Shown in pieces: positions 19,601-27,119 of a DNA stretch of 64,000 nucleotides. The notes under the pieces are model-generated. The model saw nothing but the letters and a program-made list of their open reading frames with translations. It had not been told where the DNA came from and made no database searches. Source of the DNA: Flavobacterium psychrophilum (GTDB lineage Bacteria > Bacteroidota > Bacteroidia > Flavobacteriales > Flavobacteriaceae); assembly GCA_945872245.1 (NCBI GenBank), contig CAMBZB010000002.1, positions 1 through 64,000 of the forward strand, read 5' to 3'. The translations under genes and the position numbers were made by a program. The stretch's first letter is position 1, and each line of letters starts with the position of its first letter.

Positions 19601-20965
19601 CAGGTAAATTATACACAAAACAATGGTACCGTATTGCCTGGATTTACCCAAGGGGTCGGTTTCTTAGGTTCCTCTAAACCTACCTTAGGATTTATCTTTG
19701 GAAGCCAAGAAGACGTTAGATATGAAGCAGCCAAAAACGGATGGCTGACCAATTATCAAGAATTCAATCAGAATTTTACCCAAGTAACCAATAAAACATT
19801 TAAGGCAACAGCCAATGTGGATTTGTTCCCCGATTTTAAAATTGATTTGACATTGGACAGAGCTTATTCTGAAAATTCTTCGGAACAATATAGGGTTGAT
19901 GTTCTTAATGGTTACATACCACAATCACCTTATACCACTGGAAATTTCTCTATTTCTACCTTATTAGTTAAAACGGCGTTTTCTACAAGCGATGAAAACG
20001 CATCGGTTGCTTTTGATGATTTTAAGGCAAACAGAATGGTTGTCGCCAATCGTTTGGCACAGAATTTTTATGGAAATGCTATTATTCCTAGATATGGTGA
20101 TAGTTCAAATCCAATTCCTACTGATACACAAGATCCAAAGTATAACCTTTATTTTGCGAATAAAGGATATCCAATAGGTTACGGAAAAAACAATCAAGCG
20201 GTATTGTTACCGGCCTTTCTAGCGGCTTATTCAGGGAGTAACGCGTCTAGTGCTTCACTTGGAATCCTGAGAAGTTTTCCAATTCCAAACTGGGCCGTGA
20301 AGTATAATGGATTGATGCGTTATGAATTTTTCAAAAATAATTTCAAACGTTTCTCCTTACAACATAATTATAGGGCTTCCTATACAGTCAATGCTTTTAG
20401 GTCAAATTTTGAATATGATAAAACGCCAAACGGAGTTGATATAAGTGGTAATTTTCTAAACAAAACCATAATGTCCAATGTCAATTTAGTGGAACAATTT
20501 AATCCATTAATTAGAATGGATTTCGAGTTGCAAAACTCCTTAAAAGTGCTTACCGAAATCAAAAAAGATAGAGCATTATCGATGAGTTTTGACAATAATT
20601 TATTGACCGAAGTAAAAGGGATAGAGTATCTCGTTGGGCTTGGTTATCGATTTAAAGATGTGATTTTTTCCTCAAGATTAGCTGATACTCCTACAGGAAT
20701 AATAAAAAGCGACATCAATTTGAAAGCGGATTTGTCATATCGTAACAATCAAACCATCGTCAGATATTTAGATTATGATAACAATCAATTGGCAGGAGGC
20801 CAGAATATGTGGTCCTTAAAAGTCACTGCCGATTATTCCTTCAGCAAAAACCTAACAGCCATTTTCTATTATGACCATTCTTTTTCTAAAGCAGTAATTT
20901 CGACTACTTTTCCTTTGACAAATATTCGATCTGGGTTTACGATTCGCTATAATTTTGGCAATTAA
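13676..20965 (+). CDS. sprA: Type IX secretion translocon / gliding motility protein SprA
   Basis: SprA is the giant outer-membrane barrel through which type IX substrates cross the outer membrane; in Flavobacterium it is needed for gliding and for surface display of adhesins. The 2429-residue length fits the family. A signal peptide (hydrophobic core FLIFLFIGFSSQAQ) ends near residue 31. Long stretches of alternating beta-strand character fill the rest, and the chain ends in FTIRYNFGN, with a terminal aromatic/beta motif usual for barrels. There is no ATG ahead of the signal peptide: the start is TTG at 13676, or TTG at 13706, which would leave a shorter signal. It lies 3 bp after ruvA and upstream of gcvH and remB, the known gliding neighbourhood. 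Confidence 0.96.
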   Translation: MKTHYSERTPLIYKICQFLIFLFIGFSSQAQVNQSVQDTVPTGFSIGKIQIKDPKSVLSSYTYDPVTDRYIYTKTIGDFPVKYPTILTPKEYEALVLKESMRNYFKKKLDAIDGKKEGSEEAKKDLLPRYYVKSGLFESIFGSNTIDVKPSGSVEIDFGARYTKQDNPSFSPRNRSNLTFDFNQRISMSLMGKVGTRLSVNANYDTQSTFAFQNLIKLEFTPSEDDIIQKIEVGNVSMPLNSSLIRGAQSLFGVKTQLQFGKTTITGVFSEQKSQTKSVVAQGGGTIQDFEVFALDYDSDRHFFLSQYFRNKYDAALKNYPFIDSRVQITRLEVWATNRQNRVNTTTGNNLRNIIALQDLGEGELTDSNGVPIPNKQNEVVAINPIPTNFFTLQQAPQEKPYPADNKNNKYDPALIGTSDGLLKSEIREIATASAGFNGVTVSEGQDYSKLENARKLTANEYTFNPQLGYLSLQQRLANDEVLAVAYQYSIGDQVYQVGEFGNDGVDATLVTGNSPSNQAIISQSLVLKMLKSNLTNVKNPIWNLMMKNIYQIPGGYQIKQEDFRFNILYTDPSPLNYITPVVGTILPPDVAETPLLEVFNLDKLNYNNDPQVGGDGFFDFMPGLTIDAQNGRIIFTTKEPFGELLFSKLSNPSSTGNYNGDPNSISDYNLNQKKYVFRNMYRNTQAGALQDSDKNKFLLRGKYKSTGGDGIPIGAFNVPQGSVVVTAGGRVLAEGIDYSVNYQLGRVQILDPSLQASNTPINVSLENNSIFGQQTRRFMGVNVEHKISDKFLVGATLLKMTERPLTQKASFGQESVNNTIFGFNTNFSTEVPFLTRLVNKLPNLDTDVPSNLSVRGEVAFLKPDAPKAADFEGESTIYVDDFEGSQSTIDMRSAFAWNLSSTPVKDNESDYNFNESATDLNYGFKRAKMAWYTIDPIFYTQKPSGISNEDLSLNSTRRIFSEELYPLTDIAQGQTQVINTLDLSYFPKERGPYNNALNVDTNPKENFGGIMRSINSTNFEQGNVEYIQFWVLDPYVGKGKTSDTNSGKIYFNLGEISEDVLKDGRKQYENGLGPDQILVKPQPGQASWGNVPASQSLIYAFDTNADNRKNQDVGLDGLDNTNEGTIYTNFASQLDPAADDYTYYLSAPGDILNRYKNYNGLDGNSAVDINDPNRGASTVPDVEDINRDNTMNTINAYYEYSIDMNKDMAVGSNYITDVRETVQTLPDGTTTNARWIQFKIPVSQPENTIGTISDFRSIRFMRMFMTGFSDQITLRFGALDLVRGEWRRYTNTLDPKETTEVNNIDKTDLDVLAVNIQENNERCPINYITPPSVQREQLINNNTIINQNEQSLALRVSGDVGLEAGDSRAVFKNVSVDMRQFKNLKMFLHAESLPSDKPLEDNQMVGFIRFGNDFTDNFYQIEIPLKVSDPAGNCKLSAEDVWPEQNEIDLSLALLTKLKVLAMSVDPTTLPTEDDGIYYQDEEELDLSTANKINKLRLGIKGNPNFGFARTLMVGVKNNSGISMREAIKGEVWFNELRLSDMDNKGGMAALLNIDTNLADFATISATGKKSTIGFGALEQGPNERSRVDTQQYNIVTNLNLGKLLPLKWGINLPFNYAIGEETITPEYDPFNQDIKLKQLLENTADRAKRDNISNRAIDYTRRKSINFIGVRKQRGPEQKQHIYDPENVTFSQSYNEVERHDFEIDEYKDQQVNTGVDYAYSFKPKLIEPFKKTAFLQKSEYWKMLSDFNFSYLPSSISFNTNIIRQYNRQQFRQVDVEGIGLDPLYRRNFAFNYQYGFNYNLTKSLKLNYTASSSNIVKNYLNENNEPIDSFTIWDSYWDIGDPNNHTQQLVLNYEIPINKIPLFSFIKANYSYTGDYSWQRASNALSEIEIGGTTYNLGNTIQNANSHNLNTSFNMDSFYSYLGLKKANKSAPKNKVAPKPGEKVVNTNVKTQNDNPFVGGLIGFLTSVKNMQVNYTQNNGTVLPGFTQGVGFLGSSKPTLGFIFGSQEDVRYEAAKNGWLTNYQEFNQNFTQVTNKTFKATANVDLFPDFKIDLTLDRAYSENSSEQYRVDVLNGYIPQSPYTTGNFSISTLLVKTAFSTSDENASVAFDDFKANRMVVANRLAQNFYGNAIIPRYGDSSNPIPTDTQDPKYNLYFANKGYPIGYGKNNQAVLLPAFLAAYSGSNASSASLGILRSFPIPNWAVKYNGLMRYEFFKNNFKRFSLQHNYRASYTVNAFRSNFEYDKTPNGVDISGNFLNKTIMSNVNLVEQFNPLIRMDFELQNSLKVLTEIKKDRALSMSFDNNLLTEVKGIEYLVGLGYRFKDVIFSSRLADTPTGIIKSDINLKADLSYRNNQTIVRYLDYDNNQLAGGQNMWSLKVTADYSFSKNLTAIFYYDHSFSKAVISTTFPLTNIRSGFTIRYNFGN

Positions 20966-21001
20966 TTTGTAAACCTAAAAGTGTTTTAAATAGAAGATGA
21001 C

Positions 21002-21009
21002 TACATTTG
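21002..21009 (+). promoter_or_regulatory. Candidate -7 element upstream of gcvH (TACATTTG)
   Basis: TACATTTG matches TAnnTTTG and lies 35 bp before the gcvH ATG, in the 79-bp gap after sprA. No -33 TTTG is found at 19-21 bp, so the call rests on one element only. Confidence 0.35.
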
Positions 21010-21044
21010 TCTTATAAAAATTTAAATTATTAATTACAATTATC

Positions 21045-21425
21045 ATGAGCATACCAGCAAATTTAAAGTATACAAAAGATCACGAATGGGTAAGCCTTGA
21101 AGGCGATATTGCAACAGTAGGAATTACTCATTTTGCCCAAAAAGAGTTGGGGGATATCGTTTATGTTGAAGTGGAAACTTTAGATCAAATTCTAGAAAAA
21201 GATGAAGTATTTGGAACTGTTGAAGCTGTAAAAACAGTTTCAGATTTATTCCTTCCTTTTTCTGGGGAAATTATCGAGTTTAATGAAGCTTTGGAAAGCA
21301 AACCAGAAATCGTAAACTCGGATCCCTACGGACAAGGATGGATGATAAAAATAAAAATTTCAAATAGTGCTGAAATAGATTCCTTACTTTCAAGTGAATC
21401 TTACAAAGAATTAATTGGTGCTTAA
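21045..21425 (+). CDS. gcvH: Glycine cleavage system H protein
   Basis: GcvH carries the aminomethyl group between the P, T and L proteins of glycine cleavage on a lipoyl arm. The lipoyl lysine is K63 in GTVEAVKTVSDL. The N-terminal motif YTKDHEWV and the C-terminal GQGWMIKIK are characteristic, and 126 residues is the normal length. The other cleavage genes are not in this window. The downstream VanZ-like gene overlaps its end by up to 11 bases. Confidence 0.97.
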   Translation: MSIPANLKYTKDHEWVSLEGDIATVGITHFAQKELGDIVYVEVETLDQILEKDEVFGTVEAVKTVSDLFLPFSGEIIEFNEALESKPEIVNSDPYGQGWMIKIKISNSAEIDSLLSSESYKELIGA

Positions 21426-21798
21426 ACTATTGTTTTTTTGGGCAGCCGTTTTTTGGACCGGTATTATTGCTTTTTTCTGTTTGGTGCAGTTGAATAATGT
21501 TCCGTTTGCGACCGTTTCAAATCTAGATAAATTAGTTCATACTTTTTTTCATCTTGTGTTTACATCGCTTTGGTTTTTGTTTTTCAAAAAACATTTAAGT
21601 AACAGCAATAGCTTAAAGCCTTTGTTGATTTCGTTTCTGCTTTCATTCGGTTTTGGAATAAGTATTGAAATACTTCAAGAGTTTTTTACGACAACTAGGC
21701 ACGCTGACCTTTTTGATGTTTTGGCTAATTTAATAGGTGCCACTATAGCAATTTTAGTGGTTGTTTTATGGAATAGGTTTGATAAATTGGTTCGCTAG
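21415..21798 (+). CDS. VanZ-like family membrane protein
   Basis: A 127-residue protein with four hydrophobic segments and the VanZ-like signature: an acidic/histidine pattern around LDKLVHTFFHLVF and then SIEILQEFFTTTRHADLFDVLANLIGA split across helices 3 and 4. The family is named after a teicoplanin resistance protein, but the function of these short forms is unknown. The start is TTG at 21415 or GTG at 21418, overlapping the end of gcvH, so translation is probably coupled. It lies between gcvH and remB. Confidence 0.82.
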   Translation: MVLKLLFFWAAVFWTGIIAFFCLVQLNNVPFATVSNLDKLVHTFFHLVFTSLWFLFFKKHLSNSNSLKPLLISFLLSFGFGISIEILQEFFTTTRHADLFDVLANLIGATIAILVVVLWNRFDKLVR

Positions 21799-21940
21799 CG
21801 TTATTAAAAAAAGGGCATTTTAAATTTTAAAGAATAACAATATGTTTTGGTTAGACGTCAAGCCAATAGAAACTTCGGATACTGCCGCCATTTCTAAAGC
21901 TTTAATACGCATAGCAAATACTAAATTTAAAAAAAACCAT

Positions 21941-24064
21941 ATGAGAAAAGTGCTATTGACATTGTTTTTATATTTTTGCTCATTTTTTGTGTTTTCACAA
22001 AATGTGCCTAATAAATCCGCTCCATCTGGATCTTCGCCCGAGCGATTTCCTGTTTTTCCGGATTGTGAAAATCTGCAAACCACAGCATTAGAAAACTGTT
22101 TCTATGATGAAGTTCAAAGGTTTGTTTATCAAAATTTCGAAGTTCCAGAAAATTTGAAGCAAAATAATTATCAAGGCATTGTAAAGATACTTTTTGAAGT
22201 AGACAGTAAAGGAGTTTTCAAAGTGCTTTATGTTAGTTCTGTAGAGGAAACGTTGATACAAGAAGCCAATAATGTTTTTGATAAATTCCCAACGATTGGA
22301 CCATCAACTTATGACGGAAATCCAACTTATTCCAGATTTAATATTACTATTTCGATACCATTAAAAGACCCCCAAGTGATACAATCAGAAGCAGTTGCGA
22401 CCGCTTCGATTTTGAAAAATGATAAGCCAGCACGAACTGAATTGGATAATATTGTTTATGGGAAATTCAATAATCCCCAGTTTGAAAGCCATTTGAATGT
22501 TCCTTTTTCACATAGTTATTATGCCCAGTTTGACAGTGCTTTAAACCAAGTGGGCAGTAACAATCACACGGCATCTAAACCCTATACTTATGCTGAGGTT
22601 TCAAAATATTATAACCTTAAAGCCGAGAACGAAAAGTTAAAGAAAAACGCTACGGGTTGGTGGACAAGAAAATTGTGGAACGAAAACATGGTCGAAATTC
22701 AAGGGGATGGTTATTGGCTTACGCTAAATCCAATATTCGATTTGCAAGGAGGAAAGGCTACTGGGAATAAACTGGTAAAAACTTTTGTAAACACACGCGG
22801 AATCAATTTACAAGGAGCATTAGGTTCCCAGATTTGTTTCACCACTACTGTTTTTGAAAGCCAAGGTCGATTTGCTGATTACTTCAATCGCTACGCCGAA
22901 TCAATCCAACCTGCTGGGGGTAACCCCGCTATTATTCCAGGAATGGGAATCGCCAAAGATTTCAAATCCGATGCCTATGATTTCCCTTTGGCAGAAGCCA
23001 ATTTAACCTACACAGCCAATAAATTTATCGATTTTCAATTGGGTTATGGTAGAAATTTTATTGGGGATGGTTACCGCTCCTTATTGGAAAGCGATGGAAC
23101 AAGTCCGTATCCTTATTTTAAAATGAATACCAACTTTTGGAAAATAAAATATACCAATACCTTTATGTGGCTTAAAGATGTGCGGCCAGAAGTTACTCTT
23201 GAAAAAACATATGCCAAGAAATTCATGGCAAACCATTATTTGAGTTGGAACGCTTCTAATAAGTTAAATCTAGGTTTTTTCGAATCGGTGGTTTGGGCGG
23301 ACACTAATAATAGAGGGTTTGATATGAGTTTTGTGAATCCTATTATTTTTTATCGTTCGGTCGAGTTTGCTTCGTCGGCCAGAAGTGGTAACGCATTGTT
23401 GGGATTGACCGCAAAATACAAATGGAACAACCAGATGAATTTTTACGGGCAATTTCTTTTGGACGAGTTTTCGCTTGGAGATGTAAAAGCGAGAGACAAT
23501 AGTTGGAAAAATAAATTTGGGTATCAGTTAGGGTTTAAATATTATAATGCTTTTCAAATTTCAAATCTGTTGTTGCAGGTAGAATTCAATCATGTTCGAC
23601 CTTATGTGTATTCGCACAGCGAGCCTATTACAAATTATGCCCATAATAATCAAAGTTTGGGGCATCAATGGGGTGGAAATTTCAAAGAATTAGTTGCGAT
23701 TGCCCGTTATCATGTAGGCAGGTGTTTTGCGGATGCCAAGATTACCTATGGCACCCGTGGATTAGATTTTGACACTATTGAGGATAGTTATAATTATGGA
23801 GGAAATATTTATAAAGATTATGATTTAAACCGGCCATTTGATACCGGTGTAAAAGTAGGGCAAGGAAACAAAACTAACGTTTTCATCACTGATTTACAAG
23901 CTGGCTACTTGGTAAATCCAATGACAAATTTGAAGCTTTTTGGCAGTTTTGTTTATAGAAATTTTGACCCTTCAAAAGATACTTTGACGGCGTTTAAGGA
24001 AAGCAGTACTTGGTTTAGTATAGGGATTCGCTCGGATGTGTTTAATTGGTATTTTGATTATTAG
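21941..24064 (+). CDS. remB: Gliding motility protein RemB (outer-membrane barrel)
   Basis: This matches RemB, a gliding-associated protein encoded close to sprA in Flavobacterium. I chose the ATG at 21941 (707 residues) because a good signal peptide follows at once (MRKVLLTLFLYFCSFFVFSQ). An in-frame ATG at 21842 would add 33 residues of no recognised kind. Residues of about 60-125 (GIVKILFEVDSKGVFKVLYV onward) resemble a TonB C-terminal domain. The remainder is a porin-like barrel with many GYGRNFIGDGYRS-type strands, ending in the aromatic motif NWYFDY. The family name is firm; the mechanism is not known. Confidence 0.85.
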   Translation: MRKVLLTLFLYFCSFFVFSQNVPNKSAPSGSSPERFPVFPDCENLQTTALENCFYDEVQRFVYQNFEVPENLKQNNYQGIVKILFEVDSKGVFKVLYVSSVEETLIQEANNVFDKFPTIGPSTYDGNPTYSRFNITISIPLKDPQVIQSEAVATASILKNDKPARTELDNIVYGKFNNPQFESHLNVPFSHSYYAQFDSALNQVGSNNHTASKPYTYAEVSKYYNLKAENEKLKKNATGWWTRKLWNENMVEIQGDGYWLTLNPIFDLQGGKATGNKLVKTFVNTRGINLQGALGSQICFTTTVFESQGRFADYFNRYAESIQPAGGNPAIIPGMGIAKDFKSDAYDFPLAEANLTYTANKFIDFQLGYGRNFIGDGYRSLLESDGTSPYPYFKMNTNFWKIKYTNTFMWLKDVRPEVTLEKTYAKKFMANHYLSWNASNKLNLGFFESVVWADTNNRGFDMSFVNPIIFYRSVEFASSARSGNALLGLTAKYKWNNQMNFYGQFLLDEFSLGDVKARDNSWKNKFGYQLGFKYYNAFQISNLLLQVEFNHVRPYVYSHSEPITNYAHNNQSLGHQWGGNFKELVAIARYHVGRCFADAKITYGTRGLDFDTIEDSYNYGGNIYKDYDLNRPFDTGVKVGQGNKTNVFITDLQAGYLVNPMTNLKLFGSFVYRNFDPSKDTLTAFKESSTWFSIGIRSDVFNWYFDY

Positions 24065-24100
24065 AGGTTGTTTTATTTTTAGAATTTTTGTGAGTTGTTT

Positions 24101-24132
24101 TTTGCCAAATCCCTTTTGATAAACTACTTTTG
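24101..24132 (+). promoter_or_regulatory. Promoter of the cyoE-cox assembly operon
   Basis: TTTG (24101-24104) and TACTTTTG (24125-24132) are separated by exactly 20 bp, a full match to the Bacteroidota housekeeping promoter. The predicted transcription start lies about 25 bases before the TTG start of the heme O synthase gene. This is the best two-box promoter I see in the window. Confidence 0.7.
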
Positions 24133-24164
24133 CCAAAGTTTTACAAAGCAATTAAACTTTAGCA

Positions 24165-25067
24165 TTGAGCGCAACTATAAATCCCATTTCCATAAGATCC
24201 ATTTTCATTGATTTCAAGGCAATCACCAAGGCAGGTTTGGCTATAAGTGTGTTGTTTTCGTCAATAGCTGGTTATTTATTGGGGTTTAATGAAGCAAATC
24301 CATTTTGTTGGACAGTTTTGTTAAAATTAGCTATCGGCGGGTATTGCATGGTAGGTGCTTCCAATGCCTATAACCAAGTAATTGAAAAAGACCTTGATGC
24401 CTTGATGGATAGGACCAAAAACCGCCCCGTCCCAGCAGGAAGAATGTCCCCGAATGCGGCATTGGTAATCGCCAGTATTCTGACCATTATCGGGATTGTT
24501 TTGCTTTATACCATCAATCCAAAAACAGCGATGTTTGGTGCGATTTCCATATTTTTATATACGAGCATTTATACACCGCTAAAAACGGTCACTTCTTTGT
24601 CTGTTTTTGTAGGCGCTTTTCCTGGAGCAATTCCTTTTATGTTGGGTTGGGTTGCGGCGACAGGAAATTTTGGAATTGAAGCCGGGACCTTGTTTTTGAT
24701 TCAATTTTTCTGGCAATTCCCCCATTTTTGGGCTATCGGTTGGTTTTTATTTGAAGATTATGAGAAAGCAGGTTTCTTTATGTTGCCAACAGGCAAAAAA
24801 GACAACGGAACAGCAATACAAATAATTTTATATACCATTTGGCTTATTATAGCTTCGCTCTTACCGGTTTTGGGTTATACGGGACAGTTATTTATTACGC
24901 CACTAGCGGCAATTTTAGTATTCTTGTTGGGACTTTGGATGCTTTACTATGCGGTACAGTTATACAAATTAAGAACAGCAAAGGCGGCAAGAACCTTGAT
25001 GCTGGTTAGCGTTTCCTATATCACTTTACTGCAGTTAATTTATATATTTGACAAATTTTTAAGATAG
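24165..25067 (+). CDS. cyoE: Protoheme IX farnesyltransferase (heme O synthase)
   Basis: This UbiA-family enzyme adds a farnesyl group to heme b to make heme O, the precursor of heme a for the aa3 oxidase. The substrate-binding motif (NAYNQVIEKDLDALMDRT, residues 67-84, then KNRPVPAGR) and the second loop (YTPLKTVTSLSVFVGAFPGA) are intact. About nine helices are present in 300 residues. The start is TTG at 24165; no ATG lies between the promoter and the conserved N-terminus. It heads a second respiratory cluster with CoxIII, CoxIV and SCO1 genes, and the CoxIII gene starts 2 bp after its stop. Confidence 0.95.
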   Translation: MSATINPISIRSIFIDFKAITKAGLAISVLFSSIAGYLLGFNEANPFCWTVLLKLAIGGYCMVGASNAYNQVIEKDLDALMDRTKNRPVPAGRMSPNAALVIASILTIIGIVLLYTINPKTAMFGAISIFLYTSIYTPLKTVTSLSVFVGAFPGAIPFMLGWVAATGNFGIEAGTLFLIQFFWQFPHFWAIGWFLFEDYEKAGFFMLPTGKKDNGTAIQIILYTIWLIIASLLPVLGYTGQLFITPLAAILVFLLGLWMLYYAVQLYKLRTAKAARTLMLVSVSYITLLQLIYIFDKFLR

Positions 25068-25069
25068 TT

Positions 25070-25657
25070 ATGAAAATGGAAATGACAATAGACGAACATC
25101 AATCAAGAACAGCACGATCATACAAATTGCTGTTGTTGTTTGCCATGATAAGTATGACGATGATGTTTGCGGGACTTACGAGTGCTTTTGTAGTGAGTAA
25201 ATCCAGAGCCGATTGGTTAAAGGATTTTCAACTTCCTTCAGCTTTTTATTTTAGCACTGCGTTAATAATTGGCTGTAGCCTTACTTTTCATTTGGCCAAA
25301 AAAGCCATTCAGAAAAACAATCAGACTGGCACAACTACTTTTCTTTTGGCTACTTTAGCCTTAGGAATAGGGTTCGTAATTTTGCAATTCGTAGGTTTTG
25401 GACAAATAGTGTCCAATGGCTATTATTTTACAGGTGCCGAAAGTTCTATTACAACTACTTTTCTTTATATAGTTACAGTTGTTCACTTGGTGCACCTTGC
25501 CGGCGGATTGATTTCTCTATTAATTATTATTTATAATGATTTTAAACAAAAATACAATTCAACTCAAACCCTTGGAATTGAGTTAGGTGCGATGTACTGG
25601 CACTTTCTTGATTTATTATGGGTTTATTTGTTTTTATTTTTATATTTCTTTAAATAA
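25070..25657 (+). CDS. Heme-copper oxidase subunit III, short form
   Basis: A 195-residue CoxIII-type membrane protein with five hydrophobic segments. The C-terminal stretch (VTVVHLVHLAGGLISLL, then MYWHFLDLLWVYLFLFLY) is the CoxIII signature with the conserved His and the WHFxDxxW motif. It starts 2 bp after heme O synthase. A second, longer CoxIII-like gene follows 42 bp downstream; both are usual in the family, and the pair may supply different parts of the subunit III region of the supercomplex. I do not assign a gene symbol because of the duplication. Confidence 0.88.
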   Translation: MKMEMTIDEHQSRTARSYKLLLLFAMISMTMMFAGLTSAFVVSKSRADWLKDFQLPSAFYFSTALIIGCSLTFHLAKKAIQKNNQTGTTTFLLATLALGIGFVILQFVGFGQIVSNGYYFTGAESSITTTFLYIVTVVHLVHLAGGLISLLIIIYNDFKQKYNSTQTLGIELGAMYWHFLDLLWVYLFLFLYFFK

Positions 25658-25699
25658 GAAAAAATTGTAAATTTGGGAACTTTTTAACGAATAACTTTT

Positions 25700-26674
25700 A
25701 TGGATACAGTTACTACTGAAAATAGTGGGGAAAAAATTTGGGGAGGCGGCAATGAGCCAATGGGAGCTAGTTATGGCAAATTAATGATGTGGTTTTTTAT
25801 CCTATCAGATGCTTTAACATTCTCAGGATTTTTGGCCGCGTATGGCTTTTCAAGATTTAAATTTATAGAAACATGGCCTTTAGCTGAAGAAGTGTTTACA
25901 CACTTTCCATTTATGCATGGTGTTTCGGCACCCATGTATTATGTGGCATTTATGACTTTTATTTTGATATTTTCATCTGTAACGATGGTTCTTGCCGTTG
26001 ATGCGGGTCACCAATTGAAAAAAGACAAAGTCGCGATTTACTTATTCCTAACCATAATCGGAGGTTTTATATTTGTTGGTTCACAAGCTTGGGAATGGAA
26101 AAATTTCATCAAAGGCGAATATGGCGCAATAGAAACAAAAGGAGGAAGTCTACTTCAGTTTGTTGACAAAGAGGGGCATCGTGTGGCACTTGCAGATTTT
26201 GCTACTACCTTGCCGGAAGAAAGAGAACAATTGACAAGAAGTAAAGGGAGATGGTTTATGGAGGAGGCGACTTTGCCAACATATTCTGTTGCCGAAGTTC
26301 AAGCGGGTTTCAAATCTCATCCAGATTTATTGATAAGAACGGAGACAATAACAGCTCAAAAGAAGAAAACAATTCTTTCTAGAGAAGAATCTGAATTGCG
26401 TTTGGCACAAGCAAGTTTAGTTGTCGAAGGGGCTAACTTGACCAGAAATGAATATGGAAGCAAATTATTTGCCGACTTCTTTTTCTTTATCACTGGTTTT
26501 CACGGTTTTCACGTATTTTCAGGGGTAATCATAAACATTATCATCTTTTTTAATGTTTTGCTTGGCACATATGAGAAAAGAAAGAGCTACGAAATGGTAG
26601 AAAAAGTGGGGTTATATTGGCACTTTGTTGATTTAGTTTGGGTATTTGTTTTCACTGTTTTCTATCTAGTTTAA
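25700..26674 (+). CDS. Cytochrome c oxidase subunit III, long form with inserted loop
   Basis: A 324-residue CoxIII homologue. The helices and the signatures TGFHGFHVFSG and YWHFVDLVWVFVF are intact. Between the helix ending SQAWEWKNFI (about 137) and the helix starting ADFFFFITG (about 257) lies a hydrophilic insert of roughly 110 residues, rich in Lys/Glu, where the canonical subunit has a short loop. A -7-like TAAATTTG lies at 25668-25675, so it could have its own promoter. It lies 42 bp after the short CoxIII gene and 19 bp before the CoxIV-like gene. Confidence 0.9.
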   Translation: MDTVTTENSGEKIWGGGNEPMGASYGKLMMWFFILSDALTFSGFLAAYGFSRFKFIETWPLAEEVFTHFPFMHGVSAPMYYVAFMTFILIFSSVTMVLAVDAGHQLKKDKVAIYLFLTIIGGFIFVGSQAWEWKNFIKGEYGAIETKGGSLLQFVDKEGHRVALADFATTLPEEREQLTRSKGRWFMEEATLPTYSVAEVQAGFKSHPDLLIRTETITAQKKKTILSREESELRLAQASLVVEGANLTRNEYGSKLFADFFFFITGFHGFHVFSGVIINIIIFFNVLLGTYEKRKSYEMVEKVGLYWHFVDLVWVFVFTVFYLV

Positions 26675-26693
26675 TTTACAAAAAGTAATTATT

Positions 26694-27044
26694 ATGTCAC
26701 ACCAACATGTATCTAATACCAAAAGAATTTGGACAGTTTTCGGAATATTATCAGTAATAACAATCGTTGAGGTAATTTTCGGGATTATAAAACCAGAATC
26801 TTTACTCATGACTAATTTTTTGAGCTTGAATTTGTTAAATTGGTTATTCATCATTTTAACTTTGGTCAAAGCGTATTATATTGTCTATGCATTTATGCAC
26901 ATGGAGGGAGAAAAAACTTCTTTGCGATATGCGGTAATTTTGCCATTAATTTTTTTGGTAGTTTATTTGCTTTTTATCCTTTTGACAGAAGCAAATTATG
27001 TATTTGAGGTTTTTAAAGATAGCACCATCAAGTGGAATTTTTAA
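26694..27044 (+). CDS. Cytochrome c oxidase subunit IV-like small membrane protein
   Basis: A 116-residue protein with three hydrophobic segments (about 15-35, 47-70 and 80-103), of the prokaryotic cytochrome c oxidase subunit IV family. The motif VKAYYIVYAFMHMEGEKTSL is typical of the family. Its likely role is assembly or stability of the oxidase core. It closes the oxidase part of the cluster; a terminator-like hairpin follows 15 bp later. Confidence 0.88.
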   Translation: MSHQHVSNTKRIWTVFGILSVITIVEVIFGIIKPESLLMTNFLSLNLLNWLFIILTLVKAYYIVYAFMHMEGEKTSLRYAVILPLIFLVVYLLFILLTEANYVFEVFKDSTIKWNF

Positions 27045-27058
27045 CAAAATATTAATTC

Positions 27059-27090
27059 AAAAAAAAGGTGCGCATGGCGTGCCTTTTTTT
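27059..27090 (+). terminator. Rho-independent terminator after CoxIV
   Basis: A stem of GGTGCGC with GCGTGCC (two G-U pairs), extended by A-T pairs on both sides, closes an ATG loop and ends in seven T residues (27084-27090). It separates the oxidase subunits from the assembly-factor genes. Confidence 0.8.
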
Positions 27091-27119
27091 ATTTTTGCAT
27101 ATTATTTTTAGGTACAATT

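Noticed and set aside
21415..21798. VanZ-like gene as glycopeptide resistance
   Set aside because: It is a short stand-alone VanZ-like protein with no other van genes; no resistance can be inferred.
25668..25675. TAAATTTG as a firm promoter of the long CoxIII gene
   Set aside because: In such AT-rich DNA a lone TAnnTTTG is expected by chance about once per 1-2 kb per strand, and no matching -33 box is present; noted only within the gene entry.
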